DNA of 64,000 nt, from the NCBI RefSeq assembly GCF_900103585.1, contig NZ_FNHV01000010.1, positions 328,607-392,606 of the forward strand, given 5' to 3'. Position numbers and translations under genes: made by a program. Of this stretch, positions 25,596 through 34,608 are shown piece after piece. This DNA comes from Streptomyces sp. cf386. GTDB lineage: Bacteria > Actinomycetota > Actinomycetes > Streptomycetales > Streptomycetaceae. Positions within the stretch are counted from its first letter, which is position 1. Each line of letters starts with the position of its first letter. The notes beneath the pieces are model-generated. The model searched no databases, had not been told where the DNA came from, and was given only the letters and a program-made list of their open reading frames with translations.

Positions 25596-25621
25596 ACAAC
25601 TCCCTTTCCTCGTAGGGCTCT

Positions 25622-27049
25622 TCAGATACGTCGTGCCCGGCCGCGGGCCTCCGTCAGACGGGCCAGGTGTTCCTCGTACCCCTTCGCGTAGTACGCGGCC
25701 CGCCCCGGGTCCGGCTCGACGACCGCCGTCGGCCGCGTCCACACCTCCGCGTCCAGCACCACCCCGTACCGCTCGGCCGCCGCCAGCACCGCGCCCCGCG
25801 CACCCACCTCGCCCTCGACGACCCGGAGCGGACGCCCCAGGACGTCGGCGAGCAGCCGCATCCACGCCGGGCTGCGGGTACCGCCGCCGCACACCGCCAG
25901 CGTCCCGGTGAGCCCCGCCGCCTGAAGGCAGTGCCGGGCGGCGTAGCCGATGCCCTCGCAGGTCGCCCGGATCAGGTCGGCGGGGGTCGACTCCAGGGAG
26001 ACGCCGGTCAGTTCGGCACGCAGGCGCGGTTCGACGAAGGGGGCGCGCTCGCCGGAGGGGGCGAAGTACGGGAGTACGCGTACGCCGTGCGCCCCCGGCG
26101 GGGTCTCCGCCAGCAGCCCGTCTACCTCCTCGTGCCGGACGCCGGTCGTCGACAGCACCCAGTCCAGCGCCGCCGTACCGACCATCGCGGGCATCGCGCG
26201 CAGCCAGTGCCCCGGCCGGTCGGTGTTGATGTACAGCCCGGCCGGTTCGCCCGTCAGATCGAGGTCGGTGGTGGCGACGAGGCTGGCCAGACAGGTGCCG
26301 ACGATGAGCAGACCGTCGCCGGGGGACGTCACGCCCGCGCCGAGTGCGCAGGCCGGGAGGTCGTACGGGCCGTTCGCGATACGGGTCCCGGGCGGGAGGC
26401 CTTCGCCGAGCGTGTGCGCCGTCGCGATCGGGTCGCTGACCGGGGCGAGGAGGCCGCGCCGGTGGGTCAGCCCCAGGAGTTCGACCACGCCGTTGTCGTA
26501 CGTCCGGGTACGCGGGTCCAGGAAGGGCATCGAGGCGTCCGACACGTCGGTCGTCGGGCCCGCGCCCGTCAGCCGCTGGAACACCATGTCCTTGCAGTAC
26601 AGGGCGGCCTTTGCCGCGTCGAGGGCCTTCGGCTCATGGCTGTCCAGCCACGCCAGCAGCGGGCCGGGACACCCGGGGAACATCGCGCTTCCCGTCCGCC
26701 GGAACACCGCCTCGAACGTGCCGTCCGCCAGCCAGCGGTCGACCAGTTCGTGTGCGCGGCCGTCCATCCAGGAGGCGGCGGGGCGCACGGGGTGGCCTTC
26801 GGCGTCCAGCAGCCATACGCCGTCGCCCTGGCCGGTTAGGCCGGCCAGCTCGATCGGCTCGGGGACGCGGGAGGTCACCTCGGCGAGTACGGCGACGACC
26901 GCCCCGTACATCTCCTCCATGTCCTGCTCGACGAACCCGCCGTGCAGGGTGAGGCGTACCGGGCGGGACGCCACGGCCAGTTCGCGGCCCTCGGCGTCGA
27001 ACGCGGCGGCCTTCACCGTGGATGTGCCGACATCGATACCGACGTACAT
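25622..27049 (-). CDS. FGGY-family carbohydrate kinase
   Basis: A 475-residue sugar/polyol kinase. The N-terminal phosphate-binding loop is MYVGIDVGTSTVKAAAFDAE. A substrate-side segment is GLTGQGDGVWLLDAEGHPVR with WMDGRAHE. The C-terminal ATP-site motif is GTLAVCGGGTRSPAWMRLLA, the FGGY signature region. The start is ATG 27049. An in-frame ATG five codons earlier supplies the AGGAG for it. Substrate cannot be read from sequence; erythritol, xylulose or glycerol-like polyols are all possible. It lies 159 bases past the 2-hydroxyacid dehydrogenase, with a hairpin between. Confidence 0.86.
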   Translation of the reverse strand: MYVGIDVGTSTVKAAAFDAEGRELAVASRPVRLTLHGGFVEQDMEEMYGAVVAVLAEVTSRVPEPIELAGLTGQGDGVWLLDAEGHPVRPAASWMDGRAHELVDRWLADGTFEAVFRRTGSAMFPGCPGPLLAWLDSHEPKALDAAKAALYCKDMVFQRLTGAGPTTDVSDASMPFLDPRTRTYDNGVVELLGLTHRRGLLAPVSDPIATAHTLGEGLPPGTRIANGPYDLPACALGAGVTSPGDGLLIVGTCLASLVATTDLDLTGEPAGLYINTDRPGHWLRAMPAMVGTAALDWVLSTTGVRHEEVDGLLAETPPGAHGVRVLPYFAPSGERAPFVEPRLRAELTGVSLESTPADLIRATCEGIGYAARHCLQAAGLTGTLAVCGGGTRSPAWMRLLADVLGRPLRVVEGEVGARGAVLAAAERYGVVLDAEVWTRPTAVVEPDPGRAAYYAKGYEEHLARLTEARGRARRI

Positions 27050-27162
27050 GTCGCGGCTCCTCATGTTCTCGCTCGGTCGGCTGAGACGTGCCTTCTGCAG
27101 CGGGGTGCCGAATATCGGGCTCGGTCGCCTCCGGGGCGCCACATGCCGGTGTCGTCGGCCCA

Positions 27163-27195
27163 GTGAGGTGGGTGGGCTCTCACCCGGCCCCTCAC
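27163..27195 (-). terminator. Hairpin between dehydrogenase and kinase genes
   Basis: GTGAGG (27163-27168) pairs with CCTCAC (27190-27195), and GGGTG (27170-27174) with CACCC (27181-27185), with a small internal loop. No U-tract follows. It may attenuate rather than stop transcription into the kinase gene. Confidence 0.4.
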
Positions 27196-27208
27196 CCGGC
27201 CATCTTGC

Positions 27209-28237
27209 TCAGGTCAGACAGTGCGCCAGCTGCTCCCCACGAGCCCAGCGGCCCACCTCTTCGGCGGCGATGCGTGCCGCCTTCTCGGCGACCGCGCGGC
27301 TCGCCCCGCCCAGATGCGGGGTCAGTACGACACGGTCGGCCAGGGCGTGCAAGCGTGAGTCCGGTGGGAGTGGCTCCCTTGCGTACGTATCGAGGGCCGC
27401 CGCCGACACGTGCCCGCTCTCCAGCGCGTCGCACAGGGCGTCCTCGTCCAGCAACGGCCCCCGCGCCGCGTTCACCACAACCGACCCCTCCGGCAGCAGG
27501 GCCAGTTCGCGGGTGCCGATCAGGCCTCGGGTCTCAGCCGTGAGGCGGGCGTGGAGGGTGATCACCTGGGAGCGGCGCAGGAGTTCGTCGAGGGAGGCGA
27601 CCCGCAGGCCGTGGATCTCGCCGTGGACGTACGGGTCGTGGACCATGACCCGCGCGCCGAACGCGCACAGTGCCCGCGCGACCCTGCTGCCCACGGCGCC
27701 GTAGCCGACCAAGCCGACCGGCAGGTCCTCCAGCTCCAGGCCGCTGTGCTCGTAGGTGTAGTAGGTCGCCCCTTCCCAACTGCCCTGCCGGGCCAGGAGG
27801 TCGTGGGCCTGGGGGATGCGGCGCAGGGCCGCCAGCATCAGGCCGACGGTGAACTCGGCGGTGGCGGCGGCGTTGCGGCCGGGGGCGTAACAGACGCGGA
27901 CGTCGTGTCGTTTGGCGGCGTCCAGGTTGACGTTCACCGGGCCGCCCCGGCAGACGACCACCAGCCGCAGGTCGGGGCACGCGTCGAGGACCCGCTCCGT
28001 CACCGGGCCCATCTGTGTGACCAGCACCTGCGCACCCGCCAGCGCCTCGATCAGCTCGTCCTCGGCGTCGCTCGCCTCCGTCACCTCGGCCACCGGACCG
28101 AAGGGCTCCAGGGGCCAGCCGAGTCGCAATTCGCCCACTTCGCAGGTGAGTTGGCGCGCCAGTGCCTCTCTGATGAGCGACGGCAGGATGAAATGGTCAC
28201 CGGCGGCCACCACGCGCACGCTGTTCCCGTTGGTCAT
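27209..28237 (-). CDS. D-2-hydroxyacid dehydrogenase
   Basis: A 342-residue NAD(P)-dependent dehydrogenase. The Rossmann motif is VGYGAVGSRVA. Catalytic residues are Arg in NAARGPLLDED, Glu in YAREPLPPDS and His in LTPHLGGAS. Its ATG overlaps the stop of the ATPase gene by four bases (ATGA), so it belongs to the transporter operon. It would oxidise or reduce a 2-hydroxy acid such as a tetronate, glycerate or phosphoglycerate derived from the imported substrate. No ACT domain is seen, so it is not a normal SerA. Confidence 0.9.
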   Translation of the reverse strand: MTNGNSVRVVAAGDHFILPSLIREALARQLTCEVGELRLGWPLEPFGPVAEVTEASDAEDELIEALAGAQVLVTQMGPVTERVLDACPDLRLVVVCRGGPVNVNLDAAKRHDVRVCYAPGRNAAATAEFTVGLMLAALRRIPQAHDLLARQGSWEGATYYTYEHSGLELEDLPVGLVGYGAVGSRVARALCAFGARVMVHDPYVHGEIHGLRVASLDELLRRSQVITLHARLTAETRGLIGTRELALLPEGSVVVNAARGPLLDEDALCDALESGHVSAAALDTYAREPLPPDSRLHALADRVVLTPHLGGASRAVAEKAARIAAEEVGRWARGEQLAHCLT

Positions 28238-29322
28238 CGCAGGGAGTCTCCTGTCTCGGCGTCGAAGACATGGGTGAGGTCGGGGTCGGCGGTGACGTGG
28301 ACGCGGTCGTCGTGGGCGAGGCGGACCTCGGGGTCGGTGAGGACGACGAGGGGGCTGTCGACGCCGTCGAGGGCGAGGGTGGCGATGCCGGACTCCAGGA
28401 GGGGTTCGTGGGCCACCACGCGGGCGGCGAGGCCGTCGTCCTCGCCGGTGAGGGTCAGGTCCTCGGGGCGGATGCCGACCGTCACCTTCCGGCCGGCCGG
28501 CACCGGCACCGGCACCGGCAACGTGATCCGGATGGTGTCGGAGAGGCGGGCTTGGCCGTCGTCCGTGGCCGTGCCGGGGAGGAGGTTGATCGCGGGCTCG
28601 CCGACGAAGTCCGCGACGAAGACATTGGCGGGGCTGTCGTAGATCTCGTACGGGGTGCCGAGCTGCTGGATCACGCCGTCCTTCATCACGGCGATCCGGT
28701 CGGCGAGGGAGAGGGCCTCCTCCTGGTCGTGGGTGACCAGGATGGTGGTGTGGCCCAGGTCGCGCTGGATGCGCTTCAGTTCGCGGCGGGTCGTGTCGCG
28801 CTGGGCCGCGTCCAGGTGGGAGAGGGGTTCGTCGAGGAGGAGGACGTCCGGTTCGCGGATCAGGGCGCGGGCCAGGGACACGCGCTGCTTCTGGCCGCTG
28901 GACAGGCCCGCGGGGTGGGCGTCGAGGAGGGGGGTGAGGTCGACGCGGTCGGCGATCTCCTTGACCTTGCGGTCGACGTCGCCTCGGTCGGCCCGGCGCC
29001 GTGCCTTCAGGCCGAACGCCAGGTTCTCCGCCACCGTCAGCGGCGGGTAGAGGGCGTAGTTCTCGAACGCGACCCCGATGTTGCGCTGTTGGGCGGGGCG
29101 AGCGATCACCGATGAACCGCCGACCAGGATGTCCCCGCCGGTCACCGACTCCAGGCCGGCGATCATCCGCAGGGTGGTGGACTTTCCGCAGCCCGAGGGG
29201 CCGAGCAGGCCCAGCAGCTCGCCCGAGCGCAGGGTCAGGTCGATGCCGCGTACGGCGTCCACGGCCGGGCGGCCCCGCGCGCGATAGGTCTTGCGCAGAT
29301 CACGTAGTTCCAGCTCGGTCAT
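28234..29322 (-). CDS. ABC transporter ATP-binding protein, MalK type, with altered motifs
   Basis: A 362-residue ATPase for a carbohydrate importer. Walker A is LLGPSGCGKSTT, Walker B VLLLDEPLSHLDA and the H-loop LVTHDQEEA. A C-terminal TOBE region is present. Two departures from MalK are visible. The Q-loop reads VAFENYALYP (Glu for Gln), and the signature reads LSSGQKQRV (Ser for Gly). The second ATPase at 30157-31263 shows matching changes, so the pair may work as a heterodimer. The ATG has AAGGG upstream and overlaps the DeoR gene by 23 bases. Confidence 0.9.
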   Translation of the reverse strand: MTELELRDLRKTYRARGRPAVDAVRGIDLTLRSGELLGLLGPSGCGKSTTLRMIAGLESVTGGDILVGGSSVIARPAQQRNIGVAFENYALYPPLTVAENLAFGLKARRRADRGDVDRKVKEIADRVDLTPLLDAHPAGLSSGQKQRVSLARALIREPDVLLLDEPLSHLDAAQRDTTRRELKRIQRDLGHTTILVTHDQEEALSLADRIAVMKDGVIQQLGTPYEIYDSPANVFVADFVGEPAINLLPGTATDDGQARLSDTIRITLPVPVPVPAGRKVTVGIRPEDLTLTGEDDGLAARVVAHEPLLESGIATLALDGVDSPLVVLTDPEVRLAHDDRVHVTADPDLTHVFDAETGDSLR

Positions 29323-30160
29323 CGCTGCCCTTCGTCACGGTCGGTGCCTCAGGACCTGTCCTGGCGCAGACTTCGTAGGTGACCTTGTGCTCGTCCAGGT
29401 CCCGCAGCGCCTCCGCCGACGCCCCGTCGTCCACGAGGAGCAGGTCGAAGCGGGAGAGGGGGACCACCCGGTGCAGGGCGACCCGGGCGAGCTTGGTGTG
29501 GTCGATCAGCAGGATGTTGCGGGCGGCCGCGTCGAGCATGGCCCGCTTCACCGACACGATGTGCTGCTCCTGGTGGTAGGCGTAACCCCCGTTCACGGCC
29601 GATGTGGAGGTGAAGCAGACGTCCACCCGCAGCTGCCCTATCGCCTCGACGCAGGACACGCCGAGGAAGGAGGAGTGGAGCGGGTCGTAGTCGCCGCCCA
29701 GGGCCATCAGGTGGATGCCGCGCTGGTCGGAGAGGAGGTTGATGGCCTCCAGGAAGTTGGTGACGACCGTCAGCGGGGTCACCTCCCCGAGCCTCAGCCT
29801 GCGGGCTATCTCCAGGGTGGAGGTGGAGTCGTCCAGCATGATCGCCATGCCGGGCTCGATCAGCTTCAGGGCGCGGTCGGCGACGGCGGCCTTCTCGGCG
29901 CGCATGGTCTTGAGGCGGTACTGCACGTTCGACTCGAAGACCCCGGACGGCTGTGCCGTCACCCCGCCCCTGAACTTCCTGACGATTCCCTGCCGTTCGA
30001 GCTCGTCCAGGTCCCGGTGGATCGTCATCAGACTCACGCCGAACCGCTCGGCCAGCTCGGCGGCCGTCGCCGTCCCGTCGGCGAGGACCTGCTCGGCCAT
30101 GGCGGCCTGGCGGGCGGCGGGGCCCTGCTGTGCGTTGTTCACTGCCCGGTCCTTGTTCAC
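29300..30160 (-). CDS. DeoR-family transcription regulator
   Basis: A 286-residue sugar-responsive repressor. The winged helix at about residues 15-75 includes TATAAELAERFGVSLMTIHRDL. The sugar-phosphate sensor domain (about 90-250) has VVTNFLEAINLL and DVCFTSTSAVNGGY. The start GTG 30160 overlaps the preceding stop (GTGA). Six codons on, a second GTG at 30142 sits in a near-perfect 18-base duplication (AGGAYCGGGCAGTGAACA), each with its own AAGGA. It probably represses the operon in which it is embedded and perhaps the divergent kinase. Confidence 0.9.
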   Translation of the reverse strand: MNKDRAVNNAQQGPAARQAAMAEQVLADGTATAAELAERFGVSLMTIHRDLDELERQGIVRKFRGGVTAQPSGVFESNVQYRLKTMRAEKAAVADRALKLIEPGMAIMLDDSTSTLEIARRLRLGEVTPLTVVTNFLEAINLLSDQRGIHLMALGGDYDPLHSSFLGVSCVEAIGQLRVDVCFTSTSAVNGGYAYHQEQHIVSVKRAMLDAAARNILLIDHTKLARVALHRVVPLSRFDLLLVDDGASAEALRDLDEHKVTYEVCARTGPEAPTVTKGSDDRAGTT

Positions 30161-31263
30161 TGCCCGATCCTTCGTCCTGGACGCTCCGGCCGGTCGGCCT
30201 CGAACAGGAGCAGGTTCTCAGGCCGGACCGACAGCCGTACCGGATCGTCGGGACGAAGGCCGGCCGCGTCGCCGCGCGGGGCGACCAGGGACACATGCTG
30301 CTCACCGAGCCGGACGGTGACCTCGACGGACCGGCCGAGCACCTCGGTGACATAGACCGTGCCGGTGAGTTCGTGACCGGGGCCCGCGCCGAGGGTGAGG
30401 TCGCGGGGCCGGACGCCGATCAGCACCTGAGTGCCGGGTGCCGCCTCGGCGCGGATCGGCAGCTCGACCTTGCCGTCCGCCGACCGGAAGCCGCCGTCGG
30501 GTGCGACGGCCCCGGGGAGCAGGTTGATCCTGGGCCGTCCGAAGGCCCGGGCGACCTCCGTGTCGTACGGCCGGTACCAGATCTCCTCCCGCGTCCCCGT
30601 CTGCACGATCCGCCCGTCCCGGATCACCCCGATCCGGTCGCCGAGCGCCAGCGCCTCGACGGAGTCATGGGTGACGTAGAGGGTGGTCGTGCGCCGCACC
30701 GCCCCGATCGCTTTCAGCTCGGCCCGCATCTGCTGGCGCAGCTTGGCGTCCAGGTGGGAGAGGGGCTCGTCGAGGAGGAAGGCGCGGGCCGGGCGGACCA
30801 GGACGCGGCCGAGGGCGACGCGTTGACGCTGGCCGTTGGAGAGTTGGCCTACCGGCCGGTCCAACAGGGCGGAGATGCCGAGGAGTTCGGCGATCTCACC
30901 GATCCGCTCCCGGGCCTGGGCCGCGGGGAGGCGGTGGCGTGGGGAGCGGAGCGGCGAGGCGAGGTTGTCGTAGGCCGACTTGTGCGGGTAGAGGGCGTAG
31001 CTCTCGAAGCACATCGCCACGCCCCGGTCGTACGGCTCTACGCCGCGCATGTCCTTGCCGTCGAGCTCGACCGTGCCGGAGTCGGGCTGTTCGAGCCCGG
31101 CGACGGTCTTGAGCGTGGTCGTCTTGCCCGCGCCGGACGGGCCGAGCAGGCAGAAGAACTCGCCTTCGTGGACGTCGAGTTCCAGGTCGTCCAGGGCTGT
31201 CGTCTTTCCGTACGTCTTCGTGATGCCCCGCAGCGCGATGGCTGTGCTCATGGCTGTGCTCAT
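30157..31263 (-). CDS. ABC transporter ATP-binding protein, second MalK-type subunit
   Basis: A 368-residue ATPase. Walker A is LLGPSGAGKTTT, Walker B AFLLDEPLSHLDA. The Q-loop is MCFESYALYP, again with Glu for Gln. The signature is LSNGQRQRV, with Asn for Gly. TOBE domains follow. The start ATG 31263 overlaps the permease stop (ATGA). A tandem 12-base duplication gives a second ATG at 31251 (MSTAMSTA). Its presence together with the ATPase at 28234-29322 in one operon is the layout of dual-ATPase polyol importers such as rhizobial GlpST. Confidence 0.9.
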   Translation of the reverse strand: MSTAMSTAIALRGITKTYGKTTALDDLELDVHEGEFFCLLGPSGAGKTTTLKTVAGLEQPDSGTVELDGKDMRGVEPYDRGVAMCFESYALYPHKSAYDNLASPLRSPRHRLPAAQARERIGEIAELLGISALLDRPVGQLSNGQRQRVALGRVLVRPARAFLLDEPLSHLDAKLRQQMRAELKAIGAVRRTTTLYVTHDSVEALALGDRIGVIRDGRIVQTGTREEIWYRPYDTEVARAFGRPRINLLPGAVAPDGGFRSADGKVELPIRAEAAPGTQVLIGVRPRDLTLGAGPGHELTGTVYVTEVLGRSVEVTVRLGEQHVSLVAPRGDAAGLRPDDPVRLSVRPENLLLFEADRPERPGRRIGQ

Positions 31264-32102
31264 GACTTCACCGCCCCGAACGACAGCCCGCGCACCAGAT
31301 ACCGCTGGATGGTGAGGGCCAGCAGCAGCGGCGGTACGACGGAGACGAGCGCGGCGGCGGCCGTGAGGTTGTACTTGGGGCGGTCCCCGCCGAGGAAGGA
31401 CAGTGCGCCCACGGTCACGGTCTGGGCCTCGTTGGAGGTGAGGATGAGCGGGAAGACGAAGTTGTTCCAGGCGAAGATGAAGGCGAGCAGTGATACGGCC
31501 GCCACCCCCGGCTTGACCAGCGGGAGCGCCACCTTCACGAACGCCTGCTTGCGGGTGTAGCCGTCCAGCAGCGCCGCCTGCTCCAGCTCGGGGGTCAGGT
31601 CGGCGAAGTAGGACCGCATGATCCACACGATCAGCGGCAGCGTGACCAGCTGGAGGACCCAGATCATGCCGACGTACGTGTCGAACAGGCCGAGCTTCTG
31701 GTAGAGCACGAACAGCGGGATGATCACGGTGAGTTCGGGGGCGAACCGGAACGACAGCAGCGTGAACATCAGGTTCTCGGAGCCCTTGAACCGCCAGCGC
31801 GCCGAGGCGTACGCCGCCGGGAGCCCCACGAGAAGCGACAGGACCACCGCGCCCACCGACACCACCAGGCTGTTGACGAAGAACCGTACGAACGGGATGC
31901 CCTCGCTGTCGCCGAGGACCGTGCGGTAGCCGTCGAGGGTGGGCGAGAAGGAGAAGTAGGTGGAGAAGAGTTCGTTCGTGGGCTTCAGCGACAGGATCAC
32001 CATCCAGGCGATGGGGAACAGCGCGAAGACGAAGTAGAGGATGAGGGCGGCGTCGGCCAGCCACCCCAGCAGGCGCCTTTTGATGGTCGTTTTGACGGTC
32101 AT
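31260..32102 (-). CDS. Sugar ABC transporter permease, MalG type
   Basis: A 280-residue membrane protein with about six helices. The first is LADAALILYFVFALFPIAWM. The cytoplasmic EAA loop that docks the ATPase reads EQAALLDGYTRKQAFVKVALPL. Its start overlaps the preceding permease stop by four bases, and its end overlaps the ATPase start by four bases. It forms the inner half of the importer channel. Confidence 0.92.
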   Translation of the reverse strand: MTVKTTIKRRLLGWLADAALILYFVFALFPIAWMVILSLKPTNELFSTYFSFSPTLDGYRTVLGDSEGIPFVRFFVNSLVVSVGAVVLSLLVGLPAAYASARWRFKGSENLMFTLLSFRFAPELTVIIPLFVLYQKLGLFDTYVGMIWVLQLVTLPLIVWIMRSYFADLTPELEQAALLDGYTRKQAFVKVALPLVKPGVAAVSLLAFIFAWNNFVFPLILTSNEAQTVTVGALSFLGGDRPKYNLTAAAALVSVVPPLLLALTIQRYLVRGLSFGAVKS

Positions 32103-32980
32103 TTCACCTCGGCCGCCTTCCGCTGGATCTTCCCCAGGTGCTTCACCAGCACCATCGCGGCGAGATACACCACCGCCCACAGCACGATCGTGTAGCTGAT
32201 GCCGAACGAGTACCGCTGGAAGCGGATCGCCTCCAGGTAGGCGCGGATCTGGAGGACGACGGTCGAGTCGCCTGGACCGCCCTCCGTCAGGGCGTAGATG
32301 ATGTCGAACACCTTCAGCGAGTCCATGAACCGGAAGATCACGGCCACCAGCACATACGGCCACAGCATCGGCAGCGTCAGCCGCCGGAACGTGTACCACC
32401 AGCCCGCACCGTCCACGGCCGCCGCCTCGAAGGGGGAGGTGGGCAGCGACCGCAGCCCGGCGAGGGCGAGGATCGCCACGAACGGGGTGTACACCCATAC
32501 GTCCACGGCGATCGACGACAGCAGCGCGCCGGTGGGGGTGTCCGTCCATTGAACTCCCCCCAGCCCGAAGGGTTTCAGCAGGTAGTTGATCACCCCCACC
32601 GACGGCTGGAGCATCAGCTTCCAGATGATCGCCGCGATCACCGGCGCGATCATCAGCGGCAGGATGAGGATCTTCTCCAGCACCCGCCCGACGATCGACG
32701 ACCGGTGCAGCAGCAGGGCGACGGCCACGCCCAGCACGGTCTCCACGAAGGCCGCGCCCACCGCGTACAACACCGTCACCCACGCCGAGTTCCAGAAGGC
32801 CTCCTGCGTGAAGACGGTCTCGTAGTTCTCGAACCGCACCATGTCCGGCTGCGGTTTGCTCGCCGAGAAGTCGAACAGCGTGTAGTAGAGGCCGAGCCCG
32901 AAGGGATAGAGGATTCCGCAGGTCAGCAGGAGGGCGGGGACGATCAGGACGTACGGGCGCAGGGCGAGCCGCCATCCCAT
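32099..32980 (-). CDS. Sugar ABC transporter permease, MalF type
   Basis: A 293-residue membrane protein starting at ATG 32980 (MGWRLALRPYVLIVPALLL), four bases after the solute-binding protein stop. Six or so helices are visible. The EAA loop is FEAAAVDGAGWWYTFRRLTL. It is the partner of the MalG-type permease. Confidence 0.92.
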   Translation of the reverse strand: MGWRLALRPYVLIVPALLLTCGILYPFGLGLYYTLFDFSASKPQPDMVRFENYETVFTQEAFWNSAWVTVLYAVGAAFVETVLGVAVALLLHRSSIVGRVLEKILILPLMIAPVIAAIIWKLMLQPSVGVINYLLKPFGLGGVQWTDTPTGALLSSIAVDVWVYTPFVAILALAGLRSLPTSPFEAAAVDGAGWWYTFRRLTLPMLWPYVLVAVIFRFMDSLKVFDIIYALTEGGPGDSTVVLQIRAYLEAIRFQRYSFGISYTIVLWAVVYLAAMVLVKHLGKIQRKAAEVK

Positions 32981-32984
32981 CGCG

Positions 32985-34406
32985 CTAGCCCACCTTGTCG
33001 GCGAGGTCGCCCGCCAGCCCGTCGAGCACCGACTTGGCGCCGCCACCGCCGTAGATCTCCTGGAGGGCGGCGGCCCAGCTGGTGGTCGCGTCGAAGAACT
33101 GCGCCTGCGGGGTGAACTGGATCTTCGTCTGGTCGACGACGGTCTCGAAGGTCTCGATGAAGCCCGGGAGGTGCCTCATCTTGTCCTTGTAGTCGGCGGC
33201 GTCGGCGATGGACTTGCGCACCGGGTCGATGTGGTTGTGCGTGATCGCACCCTTGAGCAGGTGCTCCTTGCCGGTCGCCCACTGCAGGAACAGCCAACTG
33301 GCGCTCTTCTTCTTGCTCTTGGCGTTCATGCCGAGCGACCAGATCCACATGTTGGTGGCGAGGGAGCCGTCAGGTCCCTTCGGCCCGGGATGGAAGGCGA
33401 TCTTCCCGGAGGCCGGACTCGCCCCCTCCACGGCCTGGAAGTAGGCGGCCGTGTCCGCGTCGAACAGCATCCCGGCCTTCTTCGCGCCGAGGTCGCTGGA
33501 GCACTGGTACCAGGTGTACGACGTCCAGGACGGCGGCCCGCCCTGCTTGACCATGCCGGCCCAGTCCTCGGTGAAGGCGACGGCCTCGGGGCTGTTCATG
33601 GCGGGTGTGAGCTTCCCGCCCTCGACTGTGAAGTCCTTGAGCCCGTTGCGGGCGTACATGGTCATGAAGCCGGGATGGATGGTCGCCCAGCTTCTCGATC
33701 CCCGTACGGCGATCCCGTACATGCCGTCGAAACCGGCTCCCGGCGCCTTCTCCTTGATGGCACCCGCGATCTCGCGCAGCTCGTCGAAGGTCTCGGCGGG
33801 CTTGAGGCCGAGCTTCTTGAAGACGTCCGTGTTGTAGGCGACGACGTTGGTCTCCCAGCCCCACGGCAGCGCGTACTGCCCGCCCTGACCGAGCGGCGCG
33901 CCCGCCTTCAGCGACCACTGGTCGGCCTGGAGGAGGTTCGGGAAGAAGTCGGCCTGGTCCCATTCGGTGCCGGTGGCCGAGGAGTTGCGCATCCAGGGGC
34001 CGAGGTCTTCGAGCCACCCCGGCGGCCCGTACTGCCAGACCATGTACGCGCCCAGCATGAAGACGTCGTACGAGGCGCGCCCGCTCGACAGGTCGACGGT
34101 GAGCTTGTCGAAGTAGTTGTCCTCGGGGAAGACGTCGTACTCGACCTTGATGCCGGTCTTCTCGGTGAAGGACGTGAGATCCGCGATGAGGGCGTCCGTG
34201 TACGGGTGCTTGTTGAGCAGCGCCTTGACGGTCGTCCCCTTCTCGCGCTTCCAGTCGAAGGAGCCGGTGACGTCGTCCGCCGCCGAGCCGTCGCTCTTGT
34301 TGTCGTCGCCGCCGAATCCGGCACCGCAGGCGGAGAGGAGGGGCGTGGCTGCCAGGGCGGCGCTCAGCGCCAGGAACCGTCGGCGGTCGTGCGCGTGCGT
34401 GTTCAT
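32985..34406 (-). CDS. Sugar-binding lipoprotein of the ABC importer
   Basis: A 473-residue extracellular solute-binding protein (MalE-like, family 1 type). The signal DRRRFLALSAALAATPLLSAC combines a twin-arginine-like start with a lipobox whose Cys is about residue 27. Mature-domain features include KEKAPGAGFDGMYGIAVRGS and WDQADFFP. GGAGG precedes the ATG by six bases. It is the first gene of the leftward operon, facing the second FGGY kinase across 202 bases. Confidence 0.93.
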   Translation of the reverse strand: MNTHAHDRRRFLALSAALAATPLLSACGAGFGGDDNKSDGSAADDVTGSFDWKREKGTTVKALLNKHPYTDALIADLTSFTEKTGIKVEYDVFPEDNYFDKLTVDLSSGRASYDVFMLGAYMVWQYGPPGWLEDLGPWMRNSSATGTEWDQADFFPNLLQADQWSLKAGAPLGQGGQYALPWGWETNVVAYNTDVFKKLGLKPAETFDELREIAGAIKEKAPGAGFDGMYGIAVRGSRSWATIHPGFMTMYARNGLKDFTVEGGKLTPAMNSPEAVAFTEDWAGMVKQGGPPSWTSYTWYQCSSDLGAKKAGMLFDADTAAYFQAVEGASPASGKIAFHPGPKGPDGSLATNMWIWSLGMNAKSKKKSASWLFLQWATGKEHLLKGAITHNHIDPVRKSIADAADYKDKMRHLPGFIETFETVVDQTKIQFTPQAQFFDATTSWAAALQEIYGGGGAKSVLDGLAGDLADKVG

Positions 34407-34447
34407 CCGTGACCTCCACGTGGGGTTCGGCCATCCGGGTGCGAGTG

Positions 34448-34549
34448 GTTAACACGGCGAGTCGACTCGTTAACAGAGGGTGGAACGGCGGAAGTTGGGC
34501 GTCAATCCCTCGCGCAGGGGAAAATCTCAGGGCAGAGTGTGAAGTTAAC
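34448..34549. promoter_or_regulatory. Three GTTAAC sites in the divergent promoter region
   Basis: GTTAAC occurs at 34448-34453, 34469-34474 and 34544-34549. The first two are 21 bp apart (two turns) with similar flanks (GTTAACA), separated by the palindrome CGAGTCGACTCG. AT-rich hexamers are rare at this GC content. DeoR-type repressors bind repeated short sites, so the DeoR protein of this locus is the obvious candidate ligand. Confidence 0.5.
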
Positions 34550-34608
34550 GGATCGAGATGTGCGGGAGTGAGCCGGAGGCGAGCAACCACCAGGGCAAGG
34601 AGGTCCGG

